IMG/VR virus record: IMGVR_UViG_3300028392_000049
Coordinates: 24,680-88,679 of that record
Strand: one strand, 5' to 3'
DNA from: a virus
Length of the DNA stretch: 64,000 nucleotides
In this document: positions 15,858 to 24,632 of the stretch, one piece after another
Position numbering within the stretch: position 1 is the stretch's first letter
Layout of the letters: every line of letters starts with the position of its first letter
Made by a program: the position numbers and the translations under genes
The notes under the pieces: model-generated
What the model saw: the letters and a program-made list of their open reading frames with translations, nothing else
What the model was told of the DNA's origin: nothing
Databases searched by the model: none

Positions 15858-16797
15858 ACAACCACTCCTGTGACTTCTGCGCTTGAGTATCAGCAGCCTC
15901 TGCTTCAATCTCTGATCTAACCATACCTCTAGCCTTGTTGGCAAGTTCATCTGCCCTAAATAAAAATAATCGCCATACAGGGTCGGCGCTTGTGTACTTT
16001 TCAAAGTCCACTGAGTCAAAGAACAAGTCAAGCATGGCGCACTCAATCTCACCATTGGTGTCAAGCCTATTGCGCATTCCACCAATAGCTTGAATAAAGT
16101 TTGTTGATTTAATAGCCCAGGGTGGAATGTTCCAGTAAAACTCTAGCCGATAAGAAAACTCATACGCAATATCTGAACATGTCCATAGCGAGGTTGCAAC
16201 TTTTGAACGGTCAGTAATCCGCCTAGTCGTAATCTCTTTCTTCTGTTGTTTAAAGCGTTCTTTGGCTTTCTTTAAATCTTCGGCACGATCGGCTACATAC
16301 TCTGAAGTTGGGTTGCTATCAAAAAAGTCGTACGGCACGTCTGTCCCTTCGCTGACTTGCTCCACTTGAAATGGAAGTGTTTGGTATTCTTCTTTATCGT
16401 CTTTAGACCATATCTTACTCTCTAGCTTATTTAAGTTCTTATAGCTATCTAGCTGACTCTGCCTAAAAAGGCTGTCGGATTTTCCGACACCTACGAATTC
16501 ACTCCACGGTGTTTGATTATCAGACCATGTGGCGCTCTCCGATGCTTGAATTTTAGACACCACAGGGGTCATAATGTACTCTCTGCCAAGGTCTGTAATA
16601 CGACATTCAGTCTGCAGACGATTGCCGATTGAGTAAGTCTTGCGAAATAAAAACCCTGCCTGAACTAACTCATCTGTCACGCTGTCCCAGACGTGCCTAC
16701 CCCCAGACTTAAAGTGATCTTTAAGCCCTTTGGAAGTAGGGTTCACGTCTGATAGCACACAGGCGTACAGAGCCCCTAGGGCTCGTGCTGATATCAT
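15850..16797 (-). CDS. winged-helix replication initiator-like protein
   Basis: A 315-residue protein. The N-terminal 85 residues read as a winged helix (ALYACVLSDVNPTSKGLKDH, then HVWDSVTDELVQAGFL and a wing), the middle is charged and flexible, and a helical C-terminal region starts at about residue 200 (SDIAYEFSYRLEFYW). The context, directly upstream of a DnaC-like loader and a DnaB-like helicase, fits an origin-binding or loader-recruiting protein comparable in organisation to lambda O. The function is inferred from fold and neighbours. Confidence 0.6.
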   Translation of the reverse strand: MISARALGALYACVLSDVNPTSKGLKDHFKSGGRHVWDSVTDELVQAGFLFRKTYSIGNRLQTECRITDLGREYIMTPVVSKIQASESATWSDNQTPWSEFVGVGKSDSLFRQSQLDSYKNLNKLESKIWSKDDKEEYQTLPFQVEQVSEGTDVPYDFFDSNPTSEYVADRAEDLKKAKERFKQQKKEITTRRITDRSKVATSLWTCSDIAYEFSYRLEFYWNIPPWAIKSTNFIQAIGGMRNRLDTNGEIECAMLDLFFDSVDFEKYTSADPVWRLFLFRADELANKARGMVRSEIEAEAADTQAQKSQEWLYE

Positions 16798-17435
16798 TTG
16801 CCAAGTGCCTTGACAATCTCAGCGGCTAGGGTCTCGGCAAAAATGCCCGCTATGACCCGTACAGCCTCGTAGAGGGGGTCTTCGTACCCCTCTTCATCCT
16901 CATCCTCATCAAAGCCTGTTTCGGCCTCTACGTCCGTTTCTGGCCTTTTTCTAATAGAGAGCTCCTCAAGTGCTGTCAAGGTCTCCATCTCAATAAAGTC
17001 TGGGCGTTCAATCTTCGTGATTTCTCCAGCAGGTTTAATCTCTACAAGACCATTGGTCAGGTCAAGGGCAAGGTAACCATACTTAGGTAAAACTTCTAAT
17101 GCCTCTAGGCAGGCTTGATCTTCGTCATTCCAGATAACAAAAGCCACAAGGTCTTGCACCTCTTCACAGGCGTGTTCAATCGGATACTTGTGCTCTTCAC
17201 GGGGTATTGTTACTGGTATGCCAGTCATCTTTGCGCCTGGAACCATGTACGCCTGAACGGTTTTACCATTGTCTTGGGCGTATGTTGCTGCCCAAACCTG
17301 ACCATCTGATGGGGCATCTTGAACTGTAATGAATACTTTTAACTCGGGGTTGGCATAGAAGTAATCATCCATCAAAGCTTCAACATTAGCCCTTGTGGTT
17401 TGACCACTTCCTACAACCAAAATTGCCTCGGTCAT
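16794..17435 (-). CDS. hypothetical protein with Rossmann-like start and acidic tail
   Basis: A 213-residue protein from the ATG at 17435, whose ribosome site TAGGAG sits in a hairpin arm. The first 35 residues (AILVVGSGQTTRANVEALM) look like a nucleotide-binding or SLOG-like Rossmann strand-turn-helix; that assignment is tentative. A highly acidic linker (DEDEDEEGYED) precedes a C-terminal helix. It overlaps the winged-helix gene by 4 nt and could be the first regulated gene of the replication operon. Confidence 0.5.
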   Translation of the reverse strand: MTEAILVVGSGQTTRANVEALMDDYFYANPELKVFITVQDAPSDGQVWAATYAQDNGKTVQAYMVPGAKMTGIPVTIPREEHKYPIEHACEEVQDLVAFVIWNDEDQACLEALEVLPKYGYLALDLTNGLVEIKPAGEITKIERPDFIEMETLTALEELSIRKRPETDVEAETGFDEDEDEEGYEDPLYEAVRVIAGIFAETLAAEIVKALGK

Positions 17436-17439
17436 ATTA

Positions 17440-17458
17440 TCTCCTAATCGGTAGGAGA
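17440..17458 (-). promoter_or_regulatory. ribosome-site-sequestering hairpin
   Basis: TCTCCTA/TAGGAGA, a perfect 7-bp stem with a 5-nt loop, ends four bases before the ATG at 17435. The 3' arm is the Shine-Dalgarno sequence of the downstream gene, so folding would block initiation. This suggests translational control of the replication operon's first gene by a protein, a structure switch or passing ribosomes. Confidence 0.6.
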
Positions 17459-17475
17459 CTAAGCATACACATCTT

Positions 17476-17703
17476 TTAGATGTCGTCAAGTTTTTGCACG
17501 TAGGCGGATACTACTAGGGATAAGAACGCTGCGGCTACTGCTATAACTATGTTGTGCCTAATAGGAAACGGCTCGTATAGTTCAACCGCAAAAGCTGTTA
17601 AAGATAAGGAAACAATGGATTTATAAATACCTAAGAACAAGTATTCAGAAAGTATTACTATAAAAAATGCTGCAAATAATGAGACCGATATAAGCTCCAA
17701 CAT
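17476..17703 (-). CDS. small membrane protein
   Basis: A 75-residue protein with three hydrophobic stretches (ISVSLFAAFFIVIL, YKSIVSLSLTAFAV and IVIAVAAAFLSLVVSAYV). It lies between the last tail gene and the replication operon and shows no family motif. Holin-like, superinfection-related or unrelated roles cannot be separated from the sequence. Confidence 0.5.
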   Translation of the reverse strand: MLELISVSLFAAFFIVILSEYLFLGIYKSIVSLSLTAFAVELYEPFPIRHNIVIAVAAAFLSLVVSAYVQKLDDI

Positions 17704-17711
17704 TTTAATCC

Positions 17712-18194
17712 TTAAGGTCTGCCATAAATAATGTGGTATGCCCCTAGATTACCATTTTTTTGAGAAGTAGTGCAGAAAGGGTTAACAAAATCCCCAGTGC
17801 CAATGCTTAGTGGGCTTCCTGGATAAGCTGTGTAATAAAAACCAGTAGCTCCAGGAGCTGTAGATGGATTAGTATCAAAGTAGCCATCATTTATACTTGC
17901 TGGGCATTTAATGACAAATGAATTTTCCCCAACTACTTTTACAATTGGTATATCAGTTAAAGCTAAAAGAGTTTGAGTATAAGGGGTCGGAACCATTGTT
18001 GCGTACAATCCATTAATTGTTACATTATTTCCCGCAGTAAAGTTATGAGGATCTTCAGTAGTAATTAAGGCGTATTTAGATAGTGTTCCTGGGTAATAAC
18101 CATAAGTATTAAAGTCATTATCTTTAGTAGTAAAGTCTAAAGCAAACCCTACTACTCGGGCAGACAAGGAATCAAAGCTAGCTTTTCTAGGCAT
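17712..18194 (-). CDS. tail-tip structural protein
   Basis: A 160-residue protein from the ATG at 18194, which overlaps the stop of the large baseplate gene by 8 nt. It contains a beta-rich module DPHNFTAGNNVTINGLY of the same kind found in the 1,206-residue neighbour and in the surface protein at 51372. The C-terminus is Gly/Tyr-rich. Position at the end of the baseplate cluster suggests a fibre tip or receptor-contacting component. Confidence 0.5.
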   Translation of the reverse strand: MPRKASFDSLSARVVGFALDFTTKDNDFNTYGYYPGTLSKYALITTEDPHNFTAGNNVTINGLYATMVPTPYTQTLLALTDIPIVKVVGENSFVIKCPASINDGYFDTNPSTAPGATGFYYTAYPGSPLSIGTGDFVNPFCTTSQKNGNLGAYHIIYGRP

Positions 18195-21100
18195 AGTACA
18201 TTCCTTCCAAAACAATTCGATCTACAATACCCGTGTTAACTACACGGTTTTGGTACAGGTGACTTCTACTCCAACCAGCTTCTTCTTCCCACATAGAGTC
18301 CCTATCTGAAAGGTAGCTATACCCATCAAAGTATCCATCAAAATAAGGGTTAATTGAACTTGATTGCTCGGCTAAAATTCCATCTACATATACGCTTGCA
18401 GAACTACTTGCTGTGCTCTCTAGTTTCATGATTGCGTAAGACGCCGTTGCTGGAGCTAGCGCATTGGCAATTCCGACATTAGTCCAGGCAGTATTACTAA
18501 TGCTTGTTGCCGTACCAGTAGATGTGGATAAAAGGTTTGTATTAAAATCATACCAAGAAACTGACATGGTAAACGTCTGGTTTGCTGAACCACCATTAAC
18601 TTTTAAGTATGCACTAAACGAATACGCATTTCCTGGTGTAACTGTTACAGGGACTGGTCTATTGTACGGACCAAAAGTATTATTATCAGTTCCCATTGTC
18701 ATGCCAAAGCCACTAGTAGCGCCCGCAACTGACATAAGAAGACATGCTGATGTAGGTCCTACGTAACCAGTGCTAGTGTTGCGAGCAATAGTAGTAGTAT
18801 ACGACGATCCGACTAATCCTGAAAATCCGATAAGGGATGTGGTTGGGTACAAAGTAGGATTTGGAAATAGATTTGTTCTTGTCGGATTAATTTTTATACT
18901 AGTTGTCCGCGCATCTTCAAAGCCTACTGGAACAGAAGAAACGTATCCAGTTTCAGAAACGTATGTTTCTGCGGTGGCTTGAGTTCCGCCATTGTAAGAG
19001 AATGAGTAAACCTTAGCAGGAGTATTTTGATACACTGCCGTGATTGCTACGTTAGACGTGTTATAGGTCGACGTACTAGTTTTAACTGTGACGCTATTTC
19101 CGATAACAAAGTTATGTGGGTTTGCTGTATACAAAGTGTAATTAGAAAATGTGTATGGAGCGGTTACTCCAAATGCAGCGGTGCTTGACATGGTTACTGT
19201 TCCAGAACCTATAGCCGTAACTGTTCCACCACCAGCAGGACCACTTACAGCCATGCCTACTACAATCCCTGCTGTTGAAGTAACAGATGTAAGAACATTT
19301 GATCCAGTAGTAGCAGTTGCCGTGCTTACAATTTTTGTAAATAATCGACCAGTTACTGCAATGGGAGGAACTAATTGAGCGGCATCCACCCAGTAACCTG
19401 CGGTTGTTAGAGTTTGGATATCAAAACGTGGGCAACAGAACGCAGCAGTAGCTGGGCTTAGGTCACTAACCTGTGCCTGTGCCCAGGTGTTGTTTGTTTG
19501 AGATGCAGAGGATAAAGTTCCCACAGCAGACGTGCTAATGAATGCCCCGTTTTTATCGTACCAATCTAATTTAACAGTTGCTGTACGCTTAGTTCCAGAT
19601 CCGCCATTAAAGTACATTCCAAATGCGTATGGAGTATTAGGCTCAATTGCCACTCCTGCTGTAATAGCGCTTGAGGAATCTACATTAGGAATATCAGAAA
19701 AAATTAACTGTGTTCCAGTTGGAATGCTTGACACAATATATTGAACGCCATTTTTATCTTTAAAGGCCACGCGTGAAGTTGATGAGTCAATGCTTGATAC
19801 ATAAAGACCTTTTGGTAGACTATTATTGGTTTGATCTACTACGTAGTCTCCAACTTTTGCTTTAAAAGGTCTAATAACTATTGCAGTGCTTGAACTAATA
19901 GATACAACTTGTGCTCGGCGTGGGCCCATAACATACGATGCCGTTACCCCAGAACCACTTTCGGTAATAACATATCCAATATTTGAAGTAGTATTGTTAG
20001 AAAATGCTAATGAAGACCCAGCTGATGTTACAGAGGTCGGCGGTTTATTGACATGAATAGTTGTGCTATTAATTACAGCAGTTACTTGCATCTGTGGCGC
20101 AGGACTTGTTCCGCTAGTCAAATTATATATTTGACTACCTAGCTGGATTTTAGATGAGTCTGTAACGTAAAGAGCAATTCCATTATTGACAACTTGAGAA
20201 AGAACTCCAAAAGTTGTGGCTGTACCAGGAACATTGTTGTTACTTATTGTCACTGTTGTAGAGGTAGTTGCAGTAATTACGCCTTGAGCATTGTAACCAG
20301 AAGGAGCCATTCCCACAGCAATTGCAGACTGACCTAAAACAAATGGGTGCCCAGATCCCACAGTGTACGTAATGGTACTAGACGTCGTTGATGCTGCAGT
20401 AATTGCCCACCCAAATTGAGCTGAGTTAGTTGTTTTAATTTCGTAAAAAGGCACACCATTACCATATGCTGGGTCGGCTGTTATATTAAAGTAAGATGAT
20501 ACCGACCCTTGAGGCGCAGAAACTTTTGCAAACAGTGGTGAATATAGTGTGCGTGTAAACGGGGCTGTTGTAGCCACCGATGACTGGTTATACCCAATGG
20601 TAGATGTGTAATCGGGCTGCCACCATCCAGTTGAATTGACAAAAGATGAGGTATCATAATCTGGCAAAATATTTTTAGGCTTAGCTATAGTAACCCCGTA
20701 GCCTGTGTAGGATTCAATTAGCTCAGAAAGCCCTAAAGTTGAACCATTGTTTTGATATACCCTAGATATATTTTTAAGCAGCTTGCGAGCTTGGTCAATG
20801 GTATTAACATTGCTGTAGTCTCCACCAAATTGTTGAATCCATTTTTTAAGAAATACTTCGTCTGCTGTTTTAGGGTTACTTAAATTAAGCACGCCTTTAT
20901 TAAGAGCAGTGTAAGTATCAATATGAAAAGCAAGTAGACTAAGAAAAGTTTTAAGATCAGTATTTTCCTTGCCATCATTTGTTAAAGTATAAAATCTAGG
21001 AAGATGTGAAGTTAAAATATCAAGTGTTCCATTATCTGGAACAGCTAGGCAAGAAACTTGACCTATGTTTTTCCAATAAAATTTTGATAATTTTGCTGTA

Positions 21101-21807
21101 TCAACAAGGTCCGCACTAGAAAAGGTGCTTGTGGATACCCGAGCAAATAAAGTGTAGTAATACTTTGGAGCAGCGATTACTTTATTATTTCCAGATACAG
21201 TATTTACCGCAGTTCCTACTACCCCATAGCCTGAATTAGTAGTTTGAGCAGTGGACGTTCCTGTATCAAAAATATGGTAGTTGTTAGCTACTCCCAAAGA
21301 AGTAGTTGAGGTACTAGTTGATCCTAAGTACTTACCACTAATTCTAATAATATCATTTTGAGAGTACCCAGAACCAACCGCATTAACCACTGCAGTTGAT
21401 ATGCTTCCACTAGAATTAGTAGTGACAGTAAAGGAAGCTCCACGACCATTGGTGGGGGTAGTGGTACTAGAAACAAAGTTAATTGAGGATGAGGTTGTGG
21501 TTACAACAGTTGTTGTGCTGACTGTATAAGCGTTTGCTTTTGAGTAAGTAAGAGTCGATCCTGTGATACCGCCATTTGAATCTACAGATGTTACAGTAAT
21601 TTCAACACTATCTGTGGTAGATGTGTAAATTTGCACACCATCATTTGGATTATTTGGATAACCTGAAGTTTTTCTTACTAGTACTAAATCTGTCCAGTTC
21701 AATGCTTCTGGAACAGTTGACCAACTAATGTGATTAACAAAGTAGTTTGATGGACGTGCATCCATAACTACATCATAGTTTGGATCAACGTTAGTTAAAA
21801 ACGTCAC
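18187..21807 (-). CDS. large baseplate protein with gpI-like wedge region and adhesive beta modules
   Basis: 1,206 residues from a GTG (GTGA overlap with the gpJ-like gene). Residues about 255-380 (FHIDTYTALNKGVL, WIQQFGGDY, ARKLLKNISRVYQNNGS) match the phage P2 gpI tail protein family, which anchors fibres to the wedge. The N-terminal 250 residues and everything after about 400 are Thr/Ser/Val-rich beta modules, including HPFVLGQSAIAVG, NPHNFVIGNSVTV and GIVVGMAVSGPAGGGTV, then two similar carbohydrate-binding-like blocks (YAFGMYFNGGSG and YSFSAYLKVNGGS). It appears to fuse a wedge protein with receptor-binding domains. Confidence 0.72.
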   Translation of the reverse strand: MTFLTNVDPNYDVVMDARPSNYFVNHISWSTVPEALNWTDLVLVRKTSGYPNNPNDGVQIYTSTTDSVEITVTSVDSNGGITGSTLTYSKANAYTVSTTTVVTTTSSSINFVSSTTTPTNGRGASFTVTTNSSGSISTAVVNAVGSGYSQNDIIRISGKYLGSTSTSTTSLGVANNYHIFDTGTSTAQTTNSGYGVVGTAVNTVSGNNKVIAAPKYYYTLFARVSTSTFSSADLVDTAKLSKFYWKNIGQVSCLAVPDNGTLDILTSHLPRFYTLTNDGKENTDLKTFLSLLAFHIDTYTALNKGVLNLSNPKTADEVFLKKWIQQFGGDYSNVNTIDQARKLLKNISRVYQNNGSTLGLSELIESYTGYGVTIAKPKNILPDYDTSSFVNSTGWWQPDYTSTIGYNQSSVATTAPFTRTLYSPLFAKVSAPQGSVSSYFNITADPAYGNGVPFYEIKTTNSAQFGWAITAASTTSSTITYTVGSGHPFVLGQSAIAVGMAPSGYNAQGVITATTSTTVTISNNNVPGTATTFGVLSQVVNNGIALYVTDSSKIQLGSQIYNLTSGTSPAPQMQVTAVINSTTIHVNKPPTSVTSAGSSLAFSNNTTSNIGYVITESGSGVTASYVMGPRRAQVVSISSSTAIVIRPFKAKVGDYVVDQTNNSLPKGLYVSSIDSSTSRVAFKDKNGVQYIVSSIPTGTQLIFSDIPNVDSSSAITAGVAIEPNTPYAFGMYFNGGSGTKRTATVKLDWYDKNGAFISTSAVGTLSSASQTNNTWAQAQVSDLSPATAAFCCPRFDIQTLTTAGYWVDAAQLVPPIAVTGRLFTKIVSTATATTGSNVLTSVTSTAGIVVGMAVSGPAGGGTVTAIGSGTVTMSSTAAFGVTAPYTFSNYTLYTANPHNFVIGNSVTVKTSTSTYNTSNVAITAVYQNTPAKVYSFSYNGGTQATAETYVSETGYVSSVPVGFEDARTTSIKINPTRTNLFPNPTLYPTTSLIGFSGLVGSSYTTTIARNTSTGYVGPTSACLLMSVAGATSGFGMTMGTDNNTFGPYNRPVPVTVTPGNAYSFSAYLKVNGGSANQTFTMSVSWYDFNTNLLSTSTGTATSISNTAWTNVGIANALAPATASYAIMKLESTASSSASVYVDGILAEQSSSINPYFDGYFDGYSYLSDRDSMWEEEAGWSRSHLYQNRVVNTGIVDRIVLEGMYYA

Positions 21808-23495
21808 GAACTGCCGCCTGTTGTAGTGACTGTAATGTATGAAGGTTCATATACTGGAACTTCATTAGCACTAAAAGTTAGATCACGGTTACCTGCAGTC
21901 AGCCCATTGTTTCCTTGAACACTGATTGTTGTTCCTGTAGCTGTAGTAGCGGTTGCTCCACTAGATAATGTAAACACAGTAGAACTGGTGATTGAGTTAA
22001 TGGTTTGACCCACCATTGATGAAGGTGAATTAATTAATGCTCCTGCGTACAAACCCGCAGTACTATTCACTGTAACAGAAGTTGCTGCAGATGCTGTTGA
22101 TCCATTTGTTACTGCTGTTTGACTATAAATACCCGAAGACGCCGTAGACGCAGGTAGCTTTTCGAAGTCATTAATAGTAATGTAGTTAACGCCATTAACT
22201 GCCTTACATGTAGCAAATACGTCTCCCTCACTAATAAGGTCAGCAAACGTCACATTATCAAATGCAAACAAGCTAGCCAGCGCAGCAGTTACCTGTGCTT
22301 GAATATTAGCGGCGTTGTACTGTGGGAGTACTGCTACTGTTACATTTAAGTATGGAAATGCCTTTGTGTAAGCTACTGGGGTTACAGTCGTGCCTGGAGG
22401 AATCTTATCGGAGAACCATGACTTAATGCTTGCAAGTAACGTGGAGTCGGGAACGCCAGCATTAGCCAACGCAATGTATAAAGACACACTGCCATATGTG
22501 GAGGCTACTGCCGCAGCCTTAGCCACTGAGGCATATGTCAGTGCAAGTGCTTGATAATCAGCTAAAGATACTGCACGAGTAATTGTACGTGCTGCTAAAG
22601 GGGCATTAACTCTGATTGAATCTGTAGTCTCAATGTCAGTACCTCCACTAAATGCATTTGCATTTGTTACAGATACTGCGGCCCCAGTAAGGGCGCTTAC
22701 ATCGATGGCTACAATTGATGATGCAGGTACATTACCTAATGAACCTGTGGTATCTGAGTAACGGTAGCTAACTGTAATGGATGCCCCGTTTGGAGGTATG
22801 GCCCCCGAAACCCCATCGCCAAAACCTACGTAGGTAACGCCGTTACCATCCGTGTAGTTATAAAATGATTGATCGGTTGACGCGGCGTCAATAATAGATG
22901 CTACACGGTTATAAGCATAACCATTTACATATACCAAAATAAGATTGCTGGTTAAACTTCCTGGCATTACTCCAGTATTAGCAAGAGCAAACTCTTGGTT
23001 AGCAGATCCAGTAGATGTTCCAACAACTTCATTGGCTACTAATAGACCTTGAGTAACAGTAGCCGTAGTTGAAGTATTGGCTCCAACAGTGAATGCGCTA
23101 TCTACAGTAAATAGCACAGGAGTAGTTCCGCTAGAGTACACTTGCGTTCCCGCAGGAATGGCTTGAGAACTTCCGTTAGCATTAGTAAAAGTTACTGTTC
23201 CTGTTGCTGGTGTTATGTCATTTGGAAAATACCCAAGAAGACTAGCTAGATTAAGAACAGTATCCCGTTGAGTAGCGGTGGACAAAAAAGCTTCATTAGC
23301 CGCACGGTCAATTTGAAAATTAAGCAAGTCACCCATGTAGGAGAACAGTTCAAGCAAAACAATGCCAAAGTCACTGGAGTCAGTAGACTTCCAGTTTGGG
23401 GCAAAGTTAGGGATGAGGGCTTTTAGGTCATCACGAATAGCCGCGTAATCACGTGAAGTATAATCAACCTGTGGCAGGTACATGTTGTCAGCCAT
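21804..23495 (-). CDS. baseplate J-like protein
   Basis: A 563-residue protein beginning VDYTSRDYAAIRDDLKALIP and continuing with DFGIVLLELFSYMGDLLNF, the recognised start of gpJ/gp6-like wedge proteins, followed by a central beta region and a C-terminal Thr/Ser/Ala-rich module (AGLYAGALINSPSSMVG). It builds the baseplate wedge with the gp25-like and gpI-like proteins encoded on either side. It abuts the gp25-like gene with no gap. Confidence 0.88.
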   Translation of the reverse strand: MADNMYLPQVDYTSRDYAAIRDDLKALIPNFAPNWKSTDSSDFGIVLLELFSYMGDLLNFQIDRAANEAFLSTATQRDTVLNLASLLGYFPNDITPATGTVTFTNANGSSQAIPAGTQVYSSGTTPVLFTVDSAFTVGANTSTTATVTQGLLVANEVVGTSTGSANQEFALANTGVMPGSLTSNLILVYVNGYAYNRVASIIDAASTDQSFYNYTDGNGVTYVGFGDGVSGAIPPNGASITVSYRYSDTTGSLGNVPASSIVAIDVSALTGAAVSVTNANAFSGGTDIETTDSIRVNAPLAARTITRAVSLADYQALALTYASVAKAAAVASTYGSVSLYIALANAGVPDSTLLASIKSWFSDKIPPGTTVTPVAYTKAFPYLNVTVAVLPQYNAANIQAQVTAALASLFAFDNVTFADLISEGDVFATCKAVNGVNYITINDFEKLPASTASSGIYSQTAVTNGSTASAATSVTVNSTAGLYAGALINSPSSMVGQTINSITSSTVFTLSSGATATTATGTTISVQGNNGLTAGNRDLTFSANEVPVYEPSYITVTTTGGSS

Positions 23496-23912
23496 TTAGT
23501 TTACCGCCTTAGTTTCTCCAGAGTTGGTCAAGCTATTATTATTAATTTTAACAGAATCTACGTCACCTGTGGGCAACTGGTAGTAAATACTTAGGCTAAT
23601 TGCCCCAGCAGCACTATCAAATCCTGATTCAATTCGCACTAGTTTTAGCTCAGGGAGCCATGACGCAAAAGTCTGAGTAATGGCTACCTTGGCATCTTCA
23701 ATAGCAGCAGTGGATGGCTCAAATAACAAACTAGTTAGATTAGCGCCATAGTCATAATACCAAACACGCTCGTTAGTTCCAGTGGAGAACACCGAAAGAA
23801 CTTTATTACGCCAAAACTTTGGGTCATCATTACGGATGGTATTGACACGCCCGTTGGAAAACGCAAACGGTAAATCAATAATATAATTAACTGTAGTTGA
23901 TATAATGGTCAT
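23496..23912 (-). CDS. gp25/gpW-like baseplate wedge protein
   Basis: A 138-residue protein of the lysozyme-fold-like gp25 family: DLPFAFSNGRVNTI, RVWYYDYGANLTSLLFEP and AITQTFASWLPELKLVRI follow the family pattern, with the EPR-like element present as FEPST. It joins the sheath to the wedge in contractile tails. Length and position between spike and gpJ are as expected. Confidence 0.88.
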   Translation of the reverse strand: MTIISTTVNYIIDLPFAFSNGRVNTIRNDDPKFWRNKVLSVFSTGTNERVWYYDYGANLTSLLFEPSTAAIEDAKVAITQTFASWLPELKLVRIESGFDSAAGAISLSIYYQLPTGDVDSVKINNNSLTNSGETKAVN

Positions 23913-24632
23913 TTAGAACGCTCCTAGCCATAGTGGGAAATTGGGGTCTCCGCCTTCAAACATTACCCAACAGCCATCTCCAGGAGTTGGGGTATAGTTC
24001 CCTACAAGGGTGGCGGTAACAATCATCGAAGCAACTGCTGGAGATGCGGGTGAAGTAGTTGCTGTTTGTGCTTCTAAAGTATTGGCCGCATCATTGCTCA
24101 TCCAAACAAATTCAAGGTAATCATTTGCAGCCAAAGTAAGCACATAATTCCAAGCAGGAAGAGCATGATGATTCTGATTAGAGGTAGTTATTTCGCCATT
24201 TGACCAATCAACATTCGTGCCATTTTTACGCAACCAAAAGTTTGCTGTAGAAGTTCCATTGTTTGCCACCTGCGCAGAAAACTGGATATTGTATTCTCCT
24301 GCGTAAGTAAACTTAATTCTTGACTTGTATGTGGAATCTATCGTAATTCCATTATTTTCCGCAGTCGTGTTTAATGTAATAACTTTAGGGGTATTGGCTG
24401 CTGTTAAAGTTTGAGTAGTTGTGTCATAAAAAGACCCATATGGAGTTTTACTATGCACAGGCAAACCAATAATAGGCCAAGCCCAGTTAGTTGCTGTATT
24501 ACCTAAAATTTGTGGAACTTTTAATTTAATACGGTGTTGATTGGATGGGTCATCTGTATTGGCTACCACCCCACGGTAAACCCCGTAAAAACGTTGGTCA
24601 CTAGGATCCCCAATAAAAACATCGCTGTACAT
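23913..24632 (-). CDS. baseplate spike/hub OB-fold protein with inserted jelly-roll domain
   Basis: A 239-residue protein. The start (FYGVYRGVVANTDDPSNQHRI then KVPQILGNTATNWAWPI) and the end (GDGCWVMFEGGDPNFPLWLG) are the two halves of a gp5/gpV-type OB fold. Residues about 60-205 between them read as a C1q/TNF-like jelly roll (YAGEYNIQFSAQV, TANFWLRKNGT, VLTLAANDYLEFVWM). No PAAR tip or lysozyme domain is present. The insertion in the OB fold is unusual and may decorate the spike. Confidence 0.72.
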   Translation of the reverse strand: MYSDVFIGDPSDQRFYGVYRGVVANTDDPSNQHRIKLKVPQILGNTATNWAWPIIGLPVHSKTPYGSFYDTTTQTLTAANTPKVITLNTTAENNGITIDSTYKSRIKFTYAGEYNIQFSAQVANNGTSTANFWLRKNGTNVDWSNGEITTSNQNHHALPAWNYVLTLAANDYLEFVWMSNDAANTLEAQTATTSPASPAVASMIVTATLVGNYTPTPGDGCWVMFEGGDPNFPLWLGAF

